The notes below the pieces were generated by a model that saw only the letters and a program-made list of their open reading frames with translations, searched no databases and had not been told where the DNA came from. 64,000 nucleotides of DNA from Monosporascus cannonballus (Eukaryota; Ascomycota; Sordariomycetes; Xylariales): NCBI GenBank assembly GCA_004154925.1, contig QJNS01000004.1:62001-126000 (forward strand). The letters run 5' to 3'. The position numbers and the translations under genes are program-made. This document shows, one piece after another, positions 27,863 to 38,719 of this stretch (positions are counted from its first letter, which is position 1; each line of letters starts with the position of its first letter).

Positions 27863-29474
27863 GGGGTCCTGATCACGATGAGGCAAGTAGTAGCTTAGTA
27901 TTTGTTTGATATCGTCGGATTTTACGTAAAGCGGGGGTTATATGTATTAATATTATTTTAAGACTATTTCATTTTTTAAAGAAAATTTATTACTAGGCAA
28001 AACACGTCTTTTTGGCCTTTAAAAGAAGCCGGGCCCTTAGGTATTTTTTTAGCCGGGCGCTTAGGTATTATTTTCCTAGCCGAAGGCTATTTTACATCGC
28101 GTGGAATTTTCTTTTTAGTGCCAGGTATTTTTTTGGATTCCAGAATTGATTGGCGAGCCGTTTGCCTAATGCGCGTTATTTTGGCTACCACTATAAGTAT
28201 TAAATTATTAAGAAATAATTATTTCATAATTATTTTAATAAAACTTTATTATTACAATCATGTTTTTTATTATACTAGCGTAAGGTTATTAATTATAATA
28301 GCGGTACAGTAATTAATAGGTATTCCGCGAATTTTTGATGAGGTGTAGATATAAGCGATTTCTTTAGAAAAATGGGGTATATAAGATAGTATAAAGTAAT
28401 TCAAAAAGTTTCCATAATTTACCTCAATGTTTTATTTCAAAAAAGTGTTATTTATTTATTATAACAAGAATAATACAAATAACATTATTATTTTACAATT
28501 ATTTCTTTAATTTTAATTTATATAAACATATATTTTCTAGGGTAAAAATTGGTGTATTATAAAATAAAAATAAATAATAAATAAAAAAAGAAAAAAATAA
28601 CTTTATATCAAATTTATTCCGCCTTTAACAATCACGAGTATATTAATTATGTTACCTATCGCCTTAACCTAGTAATTACGGGCCTGGTTTGTTATAATTA
28701 TGACGATAAATTTAAGAAAACGGCCGGTTTTAAATAAACGCTAAAGTTTTACTTTTCGAAATTTTGTTCGCTTATCTTTTAATAACGCCTTTATTTTTGA
28801 CATTAGTTAGCTTTTTTTTCGGAGAAATTAATCCTTAAACGCAACTCCTTTATGCTGAAATCCGCTTACCTCAGCAGTCCAACCAGTATATGGAGATTTC
28901 TAGAATATCTAATTTTCGTCCTTATTATTTTCGGTTTTATCCGGATTTTTTAAATCGTTATTTAATATCCCGTAAAGTTCATCTGATAATAGGTTATATT
29001 AATCCGGCCATTTTCTTAGGTTTCCGATAAACAGAATTTAAAATGTTTCCCGCATTTTTTCTATACGTTTTTCGAATCGTTTTCGTGTATAAGCGGGATT
29101 ATTATTATCGTACGGAATCTGTTATTTAAATTAAAGGCGTTAATTCGGATATAAAATAATTTAATTAAAATTAATTTAAATTATTATGGTAATATTAATT
29201 AACCGTTAATATAATACTTTAATTGAATAAAGTTCTAGGTATGTTTTATTAATACGGAAAAATATTAAATATATAATAAATTAGGTACAACATAAATAAG
29301 ATTAATGAATATATTATTAATCCGTTATTATAATACTAAAACGGTTTTATTCGGACGGATATTTAAACAATATAATTAAGAAATAAATTGCAAAATATTA
29401 ATTAAATTATTTAAGTTCGTATTAAAAATAATTATTAATAATATCCTTTTACGGATTATCGTTAATACTGTATA
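27863..29474. other. AT-rich stretch, no gene recognised
   Basis: Mixed composition: parts near 28020-28180 keep GC-rich words (AGCCGGGC repeated twice, about 40 bp apart), the remainder is RIP-like. A short open frame at 28118-28312 has no recognisable similarity. No domain seen on either strand. Confidence 0.5.
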
Positions 29475-29765
29475 CTGAATTGGGGTAGGGAGAATTGGTC
29501 TTGATCAATGCGGATAACCATTTTATATCACGGTATGGAATGGGACTGTCGAAAAATAAAGAACTGAATCCGATTGTATTGATGGTGTTGAACCTTGATG
29601 ACTGAAAAAAATGACGGAAGACATACTGAGTGGTGATGGTGCCGGTGATGCCTGGGGGTTGAGCCCATGGCGAAAAAGAACTTCTTAATATACATGCGAA
29701 ACTCGGGGTTTCTGATCAGCCGAGTCTGATCATGGGTGTAAGACCCGGCCCCACTTCAATACCGA
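29475..29765. other. RIP-free 290-bp island in AT-rich DNA, identity unknown
   Basis: Abrupt change to balanced composition with normal CpA/TpG, then an abrupt return to AT-rich sequence. It includes a repeated CTGATCA word (about 29712 and 29727). No frame longer than a few dozen codons and no recognisable domain. Could be a solo LTR, a non-autonomous element or a fragment of unique host DNA left between insertions. Confidence 0.5.
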
Positions 29766-30233
29766 ACCCCTCTTTTTAAAACTTAAATTTAATAAGACAA
29801 TTTCGGTAAGGTGTCCGTAACTCGAAATAAAAATACGTATAATAAATTGTACATTTTGTTTATTATATTTTTTTCTAATACTTTTTGTATATTTACTTAA
29901 CGCATTTAATAATTTTCCCGTAAAATATATTTTTAGATAATTTTAATTAGAAATGTGTTTGTTAATTATTAAAGTAATAACGGAATTCAATAACCGTATT
30001 ACTAACTAATAAGTAAATTAAAACGTAAAAATAAATTAATAGGCGATTATTAATAAATAACCTATGAATATATTGGAAAATTTTCGAATTTGCTAATATG
30101 GTACCTTTTCGCAACAATTATAACTATATTACTAATCGGTTAATAAATTGAGAAAATATTAAATTTTTCTTATTTTTTAATTTTTCTATTTTCTGGTTCT
30201 TTATCCGGCTAATATTTTTAAAAAGCTTTAACG
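29766..30233. other. AT-rich spacer, nothing recognised
   Basis: RIP-like AT-rich DNA between the unmutated island and the LTR at 30234. No motif seen. Confidence 0.5.
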
Positions 30234-30423
30234 TGTTACAGGCTAGAGCCTATAGGGCGGCTCGGGCTTACGGAGCGAGCTCCTTAGCCCGAGCTCACCC
30301 ATATGTATATAGGGAGCAGCCACCTTGCTGGTAGCTAGTTGTTTCTCCCTTTCCCTTTTTACCTTGAATATAAACCTTCGTTAGGCCGTACTTTCGTTCA
30401 GCTTACGTATCGTACCCGTTATA
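30234..30423 (+). repeat. LTR of the 30234 element, little mutated
   Basis: 190 bp running from TGTTACAGGC to CCCGTTATA. It keeps far more G+C than its relatives at 8933 and 14238 and so is the best guide to the unmutated LTR. Confidence 0.88.
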
Positions 30424-32830
30424 TATATTTAAGGTTATAATTTATCATAATTTCTAAAAAATTAGGTAAAAGCGAAACGTTTCTTATAAATACCCTGGTT
30501 CCGGATAATTAGCCAAAAAAAGTTTTATAACGAAATAATAACGAAATAATATAACTAATAAAATTATAAACAAACTTATGGTATTAATTTTATCCGGAAC
30601 TATGAAGAAAAATGTAAAATATTAATTATTTATAAATATATTTTAAAAATTTAATATGTAACAGAACAATTCTGTTAAATTAATTCTTAGCCGCAACGAA
30701 ACGATAAATAATTTGCTTAACCGGATAACGGAAATAAAAAAATATTTTTTATAAAAGTAAAAAAAAAGCCTAAATAAGATAAGACCCGCTTTGCCCAATA
30801 TTTACGGTAAATTTACCGTTTAATAACGCGTTCGTAATAACAAATCGTAAACTTATAAAATAACTTTTATAAAATAAAAAGTAAAAAATATTCCGTTAAT
30901 TTTTTGCCATATTTTATACGAAAATAAAAGAAAACCAATTTATTTCCGGTTTTTTTATAATAATTTGTTTAAATATTATAATATTTATATTTACCGAAAA
31001 ACAGTTATAATTTAATTATTAGTTCGAAATAAAAGAATTACGAAAGGATTTCGACGTTAATAACTTTTTTTTTATATAAAAAAGTAATTCGAAAATAAAT
31101 AAACGGTATAATCCGTTAAAAAATAATTATAATATACAAAGTAAAGTAATAATTAATAATTTTAAGATTATTTATTAAATTTTGAATTTAAGTTAATTAA
31201 ATTTAAAGGCTTAATATAACCTTTAATAATTAATGTAATTTCTTTAAATACCGGTATTAATATATAATTTCGTAATACGTAAATAACAAAAAGCATATTT
31301 TACGATAATTATAATTATTAAATACGTAAAATAAAAAAAATAATTAATTATTTCAAAGTTTTATTTAATTATTATATAAATAAAAAAACGATAATTTGGT
31401 ATTTCGGTAAGAAAAGCGGAACGGTTAATTAATAATAATACATTAATTAAATTAAAAAATTTGCTTAAATAATAAATATTTAAGGGAATATACTTATAAT
31501 AAATATTGTATAATTAATTACGTTAATTTTTAAATTTAGGGATTAATAAAGAAATGGTTAAAAAAACTGATCCGGAAGTAATTCGGAATAAGATTTAGAT
31601 AACCGGCCTTATGCGAAATAATTTTCCAATAACGAAATAAAAATTCGGAAACCGAAAAGGTAATATTTCTGCTATGCCGCCATAAATTATTTAAATTAGG
31701 AATACTCCAAATATAAATTTGCAAAACGGTTTCGTTTAATTAAAACGGAGATTACGGTAACGAATTTACGGGATGCCGTTAACGGAAATAACGATTCGGA
31801 TAATAAAAATTTGAAAAATACCCCTTATCAAAAGTTATTAATAAAAAAAGGACGTAATAAAGGAAAAATTATAAAAAATTAAAACTAAATTACATAATAT
31901 TTTTTTATATTAAACGACTTAATTAATAATAATATATATAGAAATATCTTAATTAATAATAAATATATTTATTATTCCGTATTTAATTAATAATTAATCC
32001 GTTATTTAAAATTATAACGTATATGTATTATACCTTATTGGTTAAAATTAACGAAAAATAACGAATTTATAATAACCGCGATCCGAAAAATTACTTACAT
32101 TAATGTAAATTTGGACGGCCGCCTAAAACGAAACTATGGATACGTAATTAAAATTTTATTTTGAAAAAACTTTAAATAAAATATAATAATACTATATAGA
32201 AAACGAAATAACGGCTTATTTGTTTCGCGGATAACGTTATTGCGTTTATATTACGCGAAAAAAATAATTTAATAAAAAATTATAAAGATTACTTAAAAAG
32301 GCAATTATAAAAATATAAAAAAGCCTGCCTAATGGCGATTATAATCTTTATGGCGATAACGCGGGAAAATTATTATAAGAAAAACGGGATATAATTATTT
32401 GTAATTTTTATAAAAAATATTAATAAAACCTTAAGGGTAAAACCGGAATTAACTTTTAAAGATATAACGGAATATTTTTTTTAAAAAAATACGGGAATTT
32501 CGAAACGTTTTTACAAATAACAAAGATTTATCGTTATTACCTTATCGTAATAATAACTACGTAACGATAAACATAAAAATAAATGTTTTAAATTAAAAAA
32601 AAAGCAATTTTATAAGGACCTTTATATAAGATATTAAAAGAAAAATTATTAATTTTACATAAAATATTTATAAACTTATTCGATGAAAATTAAATTCGGG
32701 TTAATGATTTTTTTACAAATGCCCTAATATTATTTGTAAAAAAGCCTAACGGAAATTTACGGTTTTGCGTAAATTATAAGGAATTAAATCCGCATACCAA
32801 AAAAGTTCAGCCTAAAAAGCCAATATTTCG
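30234..32830 (+). mobile_element. Partial copy of the 190-bp-LTR Gypsy family
   Basis: Starts with a 190-bp LTR (30234-30423) that is the reverse complement of the LTRs at 8933 and 14238. The following DNA is the reverse complement of the region inside 14238, so the element reads on the + strand. The start of RT is readable near 32735-32800 (K-P-N-G-N-L-R-F-C-V-N-Y-K-E-L-N). The Y-M-D-D box expected about 300 bp further on is not found and no second LTR is seen before the gene island, so the 3' half is deleted, displaced or beyond recognition. Confidence 0.75.
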
Positions 32831-34840
32831 GCAAAATAAAATAATATCGAAAAAGGTCGTTATAATTTATGGTAATAAATTAAACGTAAATTAAATAATT
32901 AAAAATACTTATATTTACATATAACTTCCGAAAAGTAAATAACGTACAATATAATTGTTACATAAAAAATTTATATATATTAGTAAATATTATTTTATAA
33001 TTATTTTAATATTTTATTCATCATTAATAACCGGGTAAAATAATATTATTTTAATTAAGTTATAATAAAATAAACCGAAGCCAAAAATTTATTTATAATT
33101 AGAAATAATAACGATAAAATATATATTAATATTAATAATAAATAACGTAAAATATATTATTATAATATTATTATTATTAACGATATTCGTTATACATTTT
33201 TGATTAATTATTTAAATAATTTAATATTTTAATTTACGGAAAGTTGTATTATACTTTAAATTAAAAAATTTTACATAATAATCCGGTAAATAGTTTTTTG
33301 CTTTAATAATTTCTTAATTATTTTACTAATATTTATAACGTTAATTACCGGCTTAAAGTAAAAATATTTTACTAAATATTCCTATAAAAAATAATAACGA
33401 ATATTTATATATACGGTATTTTAAAATTGCAGAATTTATTATTAATAAGATTATAAATTTCTTAATATAATTTCGTTATGTATTTTTACTATTTTCGACA
33501 AATAATGCCGTTATAAATTAAAACGACTCTAACCTTAATATTAAGGTTAAAAATATTACAAAAATTACCTTTATATTTCGTTTCTTAAATCCCGATTATT
33601 TTTTAATTATTTTATTCTTTAATTTTTTAAACGTAAATTTAAATTATTTAACATTTAATATTTAAAATACCATAATATTGTAAACAATTTATACTTTAAA
33701 TTGTATTAATATAAAAACAATTTCCGAATATTTTTCGAAGTTATAAATTCTTATTTGTAAAAATATTTCGGCTTTAGGTATAATTTTCGACAATTACTTA
33801 AAATACTATTTATTTACCAAAAATGCCTTTTATTTTAATATTTTGCCCATTATAAATTTTACGATATTTTTGCCTGGAAAAAAAATATCTTAATTTAGTA
33901 TTACAGAAAAAGAAAATAAACCTCATGAAAAATTACCGTCGTTTTCGATTTTGGTAAATCCGAAATTAAAGAAAAAGGTTTGCCCGTTTAATTATATTAA
34001 AACATAATATTATAAATAAATATATTAATTAATTATTTTACAATAATTTTAAAATAATTTAATTAGCTTTTAAAATGTATATAAGGAGATCCCGGTTTAT
34101 CTAAAATTATACAATATTCTATTACCAAAGGTTACCGGCTTAATAACCTGGCATAATAAGGCCAAAGAAAACCATTTTATACGTTATTTTGATACGAAAT
34201 TTTGCGGTTTTATTTCCAAGGTACGCCTTTAACGTTTAAACCTTTTTTTTATTATAGGCATATTACGGGAAATTATGGCACAAAATTTAATTATATTAAG
34301 GGATTTAAGTAAAAATAATTTTAAATATATGGAAGCGGTAAAAATTAATTAAATCTTAAAATTAATGTATTAATTAAAAACGAAAAAAAGGTTTTAAAAA
34401 ATTTATTAAATAAAGCCTTTAAAAAAAGTTTAATATTATTGGTTACGCTTGTATTAATGATATTTTTGCCGTATTCGGCAGCGTGAACTCTAAGTTTTAT
34501 ATAGGTAAAAGCTTTTCGTAAAAAAAACCAAAAATAATTTAAATTAAAAGCAATTATAATATTGGTTTATTAACCGTAACATAAATAATTCTCTTTTTTT
34601 TTCAATTAGGTTAGACTTATCAAACTAACTGTTTATAATAAATTTAATTTATTATATATAATAATTATTTTAAAATATTTTAAATTATTTTCAGAAAAAA
34701 ATTAAATTTACGGTATTATTTATCTCGCTTAAAAGTAATATATATTATTTTTATAACATAATAATTATTTCAAATTATTTCCTCATTTTTTCTTTAATAC
34801 GTCTGGAATTTACATACTTTGCTAATAAGTAATCGTAAGT
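32831..34840. other. AT-rich RIP-type DNA at the left edge of the gene island
   Basis: Two kilobases of AT-rich sequence. A short frame near 34390-34480 hints at a retroelement RNase H/connection region but too weakly to call. No gene recognised. Confidence 0.5.
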
Positions 34841-34870
34841 ACCTAATGGGTCCTGCCAAGGACTTATTAA

Positions 34871-34935
34871 GTACCCGCGGGTAATACCAAGGACCCATGG
34901 GTCACCCATGGCTCCTTGGCATTACCCGCGAGTAC
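34871..34935. repeat. 65-bp near-perfect palindrome at the AT/GC boundary
   Basis: Two 32-nt arms (34871-34902 and 34904-34935) around a single central base, with 29 of 32 positions complementary; mismatches fall at the fifth, sixteenth and twenty-fourth positions. The arms contain ACCCGCGGGTAAT and CCATGGGT words. It can form a long hairpin or cruciform. It sits where AT-rich DNA turns into the gene island and about 90 bp before the first possible ATG of the rhodopsin-domain gene. Direct repeats of CCGTGGG/CGTGGGT follow it. Confidence 0.85.
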
Positions 34936-34958
34936 CCGTGGGCCGTGGGTAATTTTCG

Positions 34959-36181
34959 GTGGGTGGTTCCTCCCTCACCCTAACCACGCCTAGCAAAGGC
35001 CCCCAGATTATTGGGTTAACGATGATGTTCGACGCTTTTGCCATGGTCGCTCTAGGACTGCGATTCTGGTCGCTACAGATCCTCGGCCGAAAGATCTTCG
35101 CTCACGACATTTTGGCTCTATTTGGATTCGTAAGCTTCTTATCGGATACTATTGACATCGCAGCTGATCATTTGCTTAGGTCTGCGCGACGGCTCTCGCT
35201 ATTTGCCTTATTTGCAGCGTTGAGTACGGCGGTCTCGGTCGGCATGCAGTCGAACTCATCGACACCCCTTGGAAGGTGGTAATCTTCGGAAAGGCGAGTA
35301 TGGGCACGCTTCGTGATCGACCCGATACTAATATTTACCAGCTTCTCGTTGCCGTTCAAGCTCTTTGGGCCTTCTCAATGACTAGTATTCGCTTGTCGAT
35401 CGTCAGCCTTTACATTCACCTTTTCTCCTCTCATCACCGCTTCCGCATGGTGTGCTACGGGATGATGGTCGTGTGCCTCCTTTGGGCGATCGGTGACCTC
35501 CTTACTATGTTCTTGATCTGTCGGCCGCTAGCTTACAACTGGGACAAGTTGGCACCTGGTGGGAGATGTGGCAACATCAACCCCGCGTATTTGGCAGTGC
35601 ATTCGAGCAACTTTGCAATTGACTTAAGCATTGCGTTATTGCCAATACCAGTGCTGTGGGGTTTACAAATGCCATTAGAGAGGAAAGCTGGGATCTCCGT
35701 AATGTTCGCGCTTGGTGCATTGTGCGTTACCTGGCCCAAAGCTACCGTTGAAGTTGATGCTGACAATTAGGCTAGAATTTGTGCAATTTCAATTGCACGT
35801 ATCTGCTTGTATCAGCTCGCCTTAGGCTATGATCAATCTGACTTTACTTGGTCGGCCTCGACTCTATACCTCTTCACTGCCTTGGAGCCCTTGCTGGCCT
35901 GTTCACTGGCTTGCATGCCACTGCTGCGTCCGGTGAGCGAAAGGCTTGCAGGCTCACCCGTAGTCTCGTGGGCGAAATCGTGGATCATGGCTTCCGAAAA
36001 GACTAAATTCACGACTGGTAACTTTGACACAAGACCCGGTAGCACAGACGGCCTTCACACTACGGCCACGATCGGTGACAGGCCAAACAGACATTGGAAG
36101 AAGCTGAGCGGCGACGCTCGAAGGATTAGGGTCGATTCCCAGCCAGAGCAACGGAGCTTTGAGATGGATGATTTCTCATAG
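34959..36181 (+). CDS. PTH11-like rhodopsin-domain integral membrane protein, start unclear
   Basis: Three exons with short GT-AG introns: coding to 35129, intron 35130-35179, exon 35180-35725, intron 35726-35770, exon 35771-36181. The spliced protein (about 375 residues from 34959) has about seven membrane segments. Family marks include GPQ near the N-terminus, GLGRH after the second segment, CRPLAYNWD after the fourth and a SDFTW...LRP end, as in the fungal rhodopsin-domain family that includes PTH11-type receptors. A polar C-terminal tail follows. The family is thought to sense surface or chemical cues; ligand unknown. No ATG exists before 35022, and TAA at 34950 closes the frame upstream, so either translation starts at 35022, losing part of the first membrane segment, or the true 5' end was lost at the boundary. 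The second intron's GTTACC donor is unusual. Confidence 0.75.
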
Positions 36182-37154
36182 AAACACGACCGATGGGGTG
36201 TCTTTGTGTCTACTGGGAGTCTGCTACAAATGGGGGATGCGGCTTTGAAATAGACAATACTATGGGGTTAACCCAATTACCTATGCTCTCGAAGCTTATA
36301 TGGGACCTTCAATAGGCGAGCATGCGCTGGGCATTCAAACCCGACTTATCGCGGGCATAAACTCACGTCAAACTGGCTCGTATATGGTAATATGGTGCGT
36401 CGTTTCTCAGATTCGACGTGCGTATTCTAGAGTAAAAACCGCTACGCGTCCACCCGTACCCTCTCTCCGAATAGTCATATTCATGCCTCAGCCCTGTGCT
36501 ATGACATTTAATACTTAGATGATTAGTAGTGATTATATGGAATCCGTTTACAGGAGACTTGTCCTAGAAAGCTATGTCTTAATGCATATATCTTAACAGT
36601 ACTATTCCGAAAAACAACCAAATATTGCATTGGTCCTATGAATCTGCCATGTACCTGGTGTTGAGCGTAATGTCAGTCAAGACATCGATTGGAGTGTCTT
36701 TCCTTTCTTGCCTCTTTCTTTTTGTGACTTGTCGACTACAGCCTTGGCGTAGGACCATCTGCAATGCAACGCCCTCGATATATTCTCCTCGCATAATAAT
36801 TGGCGCGCGTAGGAAACGGTCCAACATTGTATGCAGGTACTCAGCAAAAGGAATAATATATTACGTGGGAAGCGGAAGAGTAGGTGTATTACGTGATAAC
36901 CGAGAGATGCGCCCAGGGTAGAGCCAGCCGGTAATGGGGCGTTACCGGATTTGTGTCCCTATTTGAGGCCACGAAAATAGACTGTGGCGGCGAAATTCCG
37001 CGCCTGGCTGATAGAGTCTAAGGCTGAGCTCCGGGTGGTAGTCCTTCGTGAGGTCGTTTGTCCAACATACATTCACCGCACAAGCTCTCCACTGAATAGT
37101 AAGACCATACCAAATAATACATCATCATCGATATTTGCCGTAGGTGCGCCCGCG
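36182..37154. other. Intergenic region, probable SDR promoter
   Basis: About 970 bp of balanced composition between two genes on the same strand. Open frames at 36300-36518 and 36625-36921 show no recognisable domain, and the second lacks protein-like codon use, so I do not call them. The 5' leader and promoter of the SDR gene should lie in the last few hundred bases. Confidence 0.5.
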
Positions 37155-38210
37155 ATGTCCTTTAGCGCTGTCTGGACACAGTTCTTCCCTCCTCGCAATG
37201 GCGCCCCGCTCACCCCCGCCAACCTCATTAACCAGGAGGACAGGGTATTCATTGTGACAGGTGGATCTTCCGGTCTAGGCTATGAGCTTTCACGGATTCT
37301 GTATGGCGCAGGCGCAAAAGTGTACATCCTTACAAGGTCCAAAGAGCATGCCGCGAATGCCATTGCCCGTATCCAGGCATACGACGACGGGAAACGCCAT
37401 GATCACGCGAGCATCGACGGGGTGAGAGAGCGGCAAGACACTACCACCAAGCGAGGGAGTCTGGTGTTTATCCCGATGGACTTAACAGATTTTACCACCG
37501 CCAAGGCGGCAGTGCAGCAGTTTCTTGAACGCGAAGAACGACTCGATGTCCTGTTTAATAATGCGGGCACTGGGGCTAGAAATAACGCGCCCCAAACTCG
37601 CCAAGGTTACGAATACCACTTTAGCATCAACTCGCTAGGGCCTTACCTCTTGACGAGGTTGCTTATGCCTATTCTGTCCAAAACAGCAAGCAGGAGTCCT
37701 ACAAATACCGTTCGGGTCATCTGGCCAGCCTCTATCCTCGTCGAAATGATGAGTCCTAAAACTGGCATTCGAAAGGAGTTTTTACAGGACACTTGGAGCG
37801 TAACGGATCCCAATGAGCTTTACGTTACTTCCAAGACTGCGAACTGGTTCCTGGCTTCCGAATTCGCCCGCCGCCAAGGTATGACTGGGGTGGTCCACAT
37901 AACGGGCAACCCGGGAAATTACAACACAAACATCTGGCGTCACACCCCACGTCTGCTTTATTATGTTCTCTTACCTATCCTACGGGATCCTGTGCACGGC
38001 GCTGAAACATATCTTTGGATGGCTTTCTCAGAATCCGTTACCATGGATGAGGCCGTCGCTGGGCGTTACGCCATTTGTGACGGGAGATGGCATCCTGGGC
38101 AGAGAGAGGATCTCGTCCTAGCATTGAGGTCGACGGAAGAAGGGGGCTCCGGGCGAGCTAGAGAGTATTTTGACTGGTGTGAGCGAAAGGTCGAAGAATT
38201 CGTATACTAG
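37155..38210 (+). CDS. Short-chain dehydrogenase/reductase (SDR), retinol-dehydrogenase-like
   Basis: Single-exon gene of 351 residues. The frame is open farther upstream, but the ATG at 37155 gives the usual N-terminus of this fungal group, about 35 residues before the cofactor motif. Classical SDR signatures appear in order: TGGSSGLG (NAD(P)-binding Rossmann loop), L-F-N-N-A-G (stabilising motif), a serine in W-P-A-S-I at the catalytic position, and Y-V-T-S-K giving the catalytic Tyr and Lys. No signal peptide is visible; it is likely cytosolic or membrane-associated. It would oxidise or reduce a hydroxyl/keto group on a small molecule. Next to a P450 and a beta-lactamase-like enzyme it fits a tailoring role in secondary metabolism, though SDRs are common. 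Convergent with the gene at 38720-40035. No damage seen. Confidence 0.88.
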   Translation: MSFSAVWTQFFPPRNGAPLTPANLINQEDRVFIVTGGSSGLGYELSRILYGAGAKVYILTRSKEHAANAIARIQAYDDGKRHDHASIDGVRERQDTTTKRGSLVFIPMDLTDFTTAKAAVQQFLEREERLDVLFNNAGTGARNNAPQTRQGYEYHFSINSLGPYLLTRLLMPILSKTASRSPTNTVRVIWPASILVEMMSPKTGIRKEFLQDTWSVTDPNELYVTSKTANWFLASEFARRQGMTGVVHITGNPGNYNTNIWRHTPRLLYYVLLPILRDPVHGAETYLWMAFSESVTMDEAVAGRYAICDGRWHPGQREDLVLALRSTEEGGSGRAREYFDWCERKVEEFVY

Positions 38211-38719
38211 TTAGATACTAATGACAGCCATTTCCTCCTACGGGTAGTCGATACGTCATGATTACGGAAGGTATGAGACCCTGGCATCACACACAGAAGC
38301 ATATAACTAAAGAAGAAGTGTATTGAAGGTTGCCTGACCTCCAGAAGGTCCTAGCTAGAAGGTGAGGGTAACGAACCCTCCTTTTATACACGTAAATACA
38401 ACTATAGCTAAGAGGAAAAGATACCGGAGGTGCATAAAGTGACCATGTTTCAGTAGTTGATCAAACTAAGCCAAGGCTTAGCTTGTTTGATCAACTTCAG
38501 CTGGGTCTGACAGAAGGCGAAGATGAACCAGTTGAACGGCTTGTACTGGAGAAAAAACGTATAGTTACCCAAGATGTAGTTGCTCCGATGTTCAAAAGGG
38601 GATTATCTCTTATCTGCATCTACATGAACCATTATTTATCGCATAATACTTATCCACACATGCTGATAGCCCAATGTTACCCTTCGGAAGAACGTTATTG
38701 TTTTCTTCCTGTCTCCCAA
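38211..38719. other. Intergenic region between convergent genes
   Basis: About 510 bp holding the 3' ends of the SDR (+) and beta-lactamase-like (-) genes. Besides the inverted repeat at 38456-38495, a smaller hairpin GAGGGT-AACGA-ACCCTC lies near 38363-38379. An open frame at 38483-38809 runs antisense into the beta-lactamase-like gene and is not called. Confidence 0.5.
38456..38495. repeat. Inverted repeat between convergent gene ends
   Basis: GTTGATCAAAC plus TAAGCC on the left pairs with GGCTTA and GTTTGATCAAC on the right, with a 2-nt loop and a 4-nt bulge (38481-38484). It lies about 245 bp past the SDR stop and 225 bp past the end of the opposite gene. It could be part of a shared transcript-end region or a small transposon footprint. 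Confidence 0.6.

Noticed and set aside
36300..36921. Two small open frames between the rhodopsin-domain and SDR genes
   Set aside because: No domain, no splice structure and no protein-like codon use that I can see.
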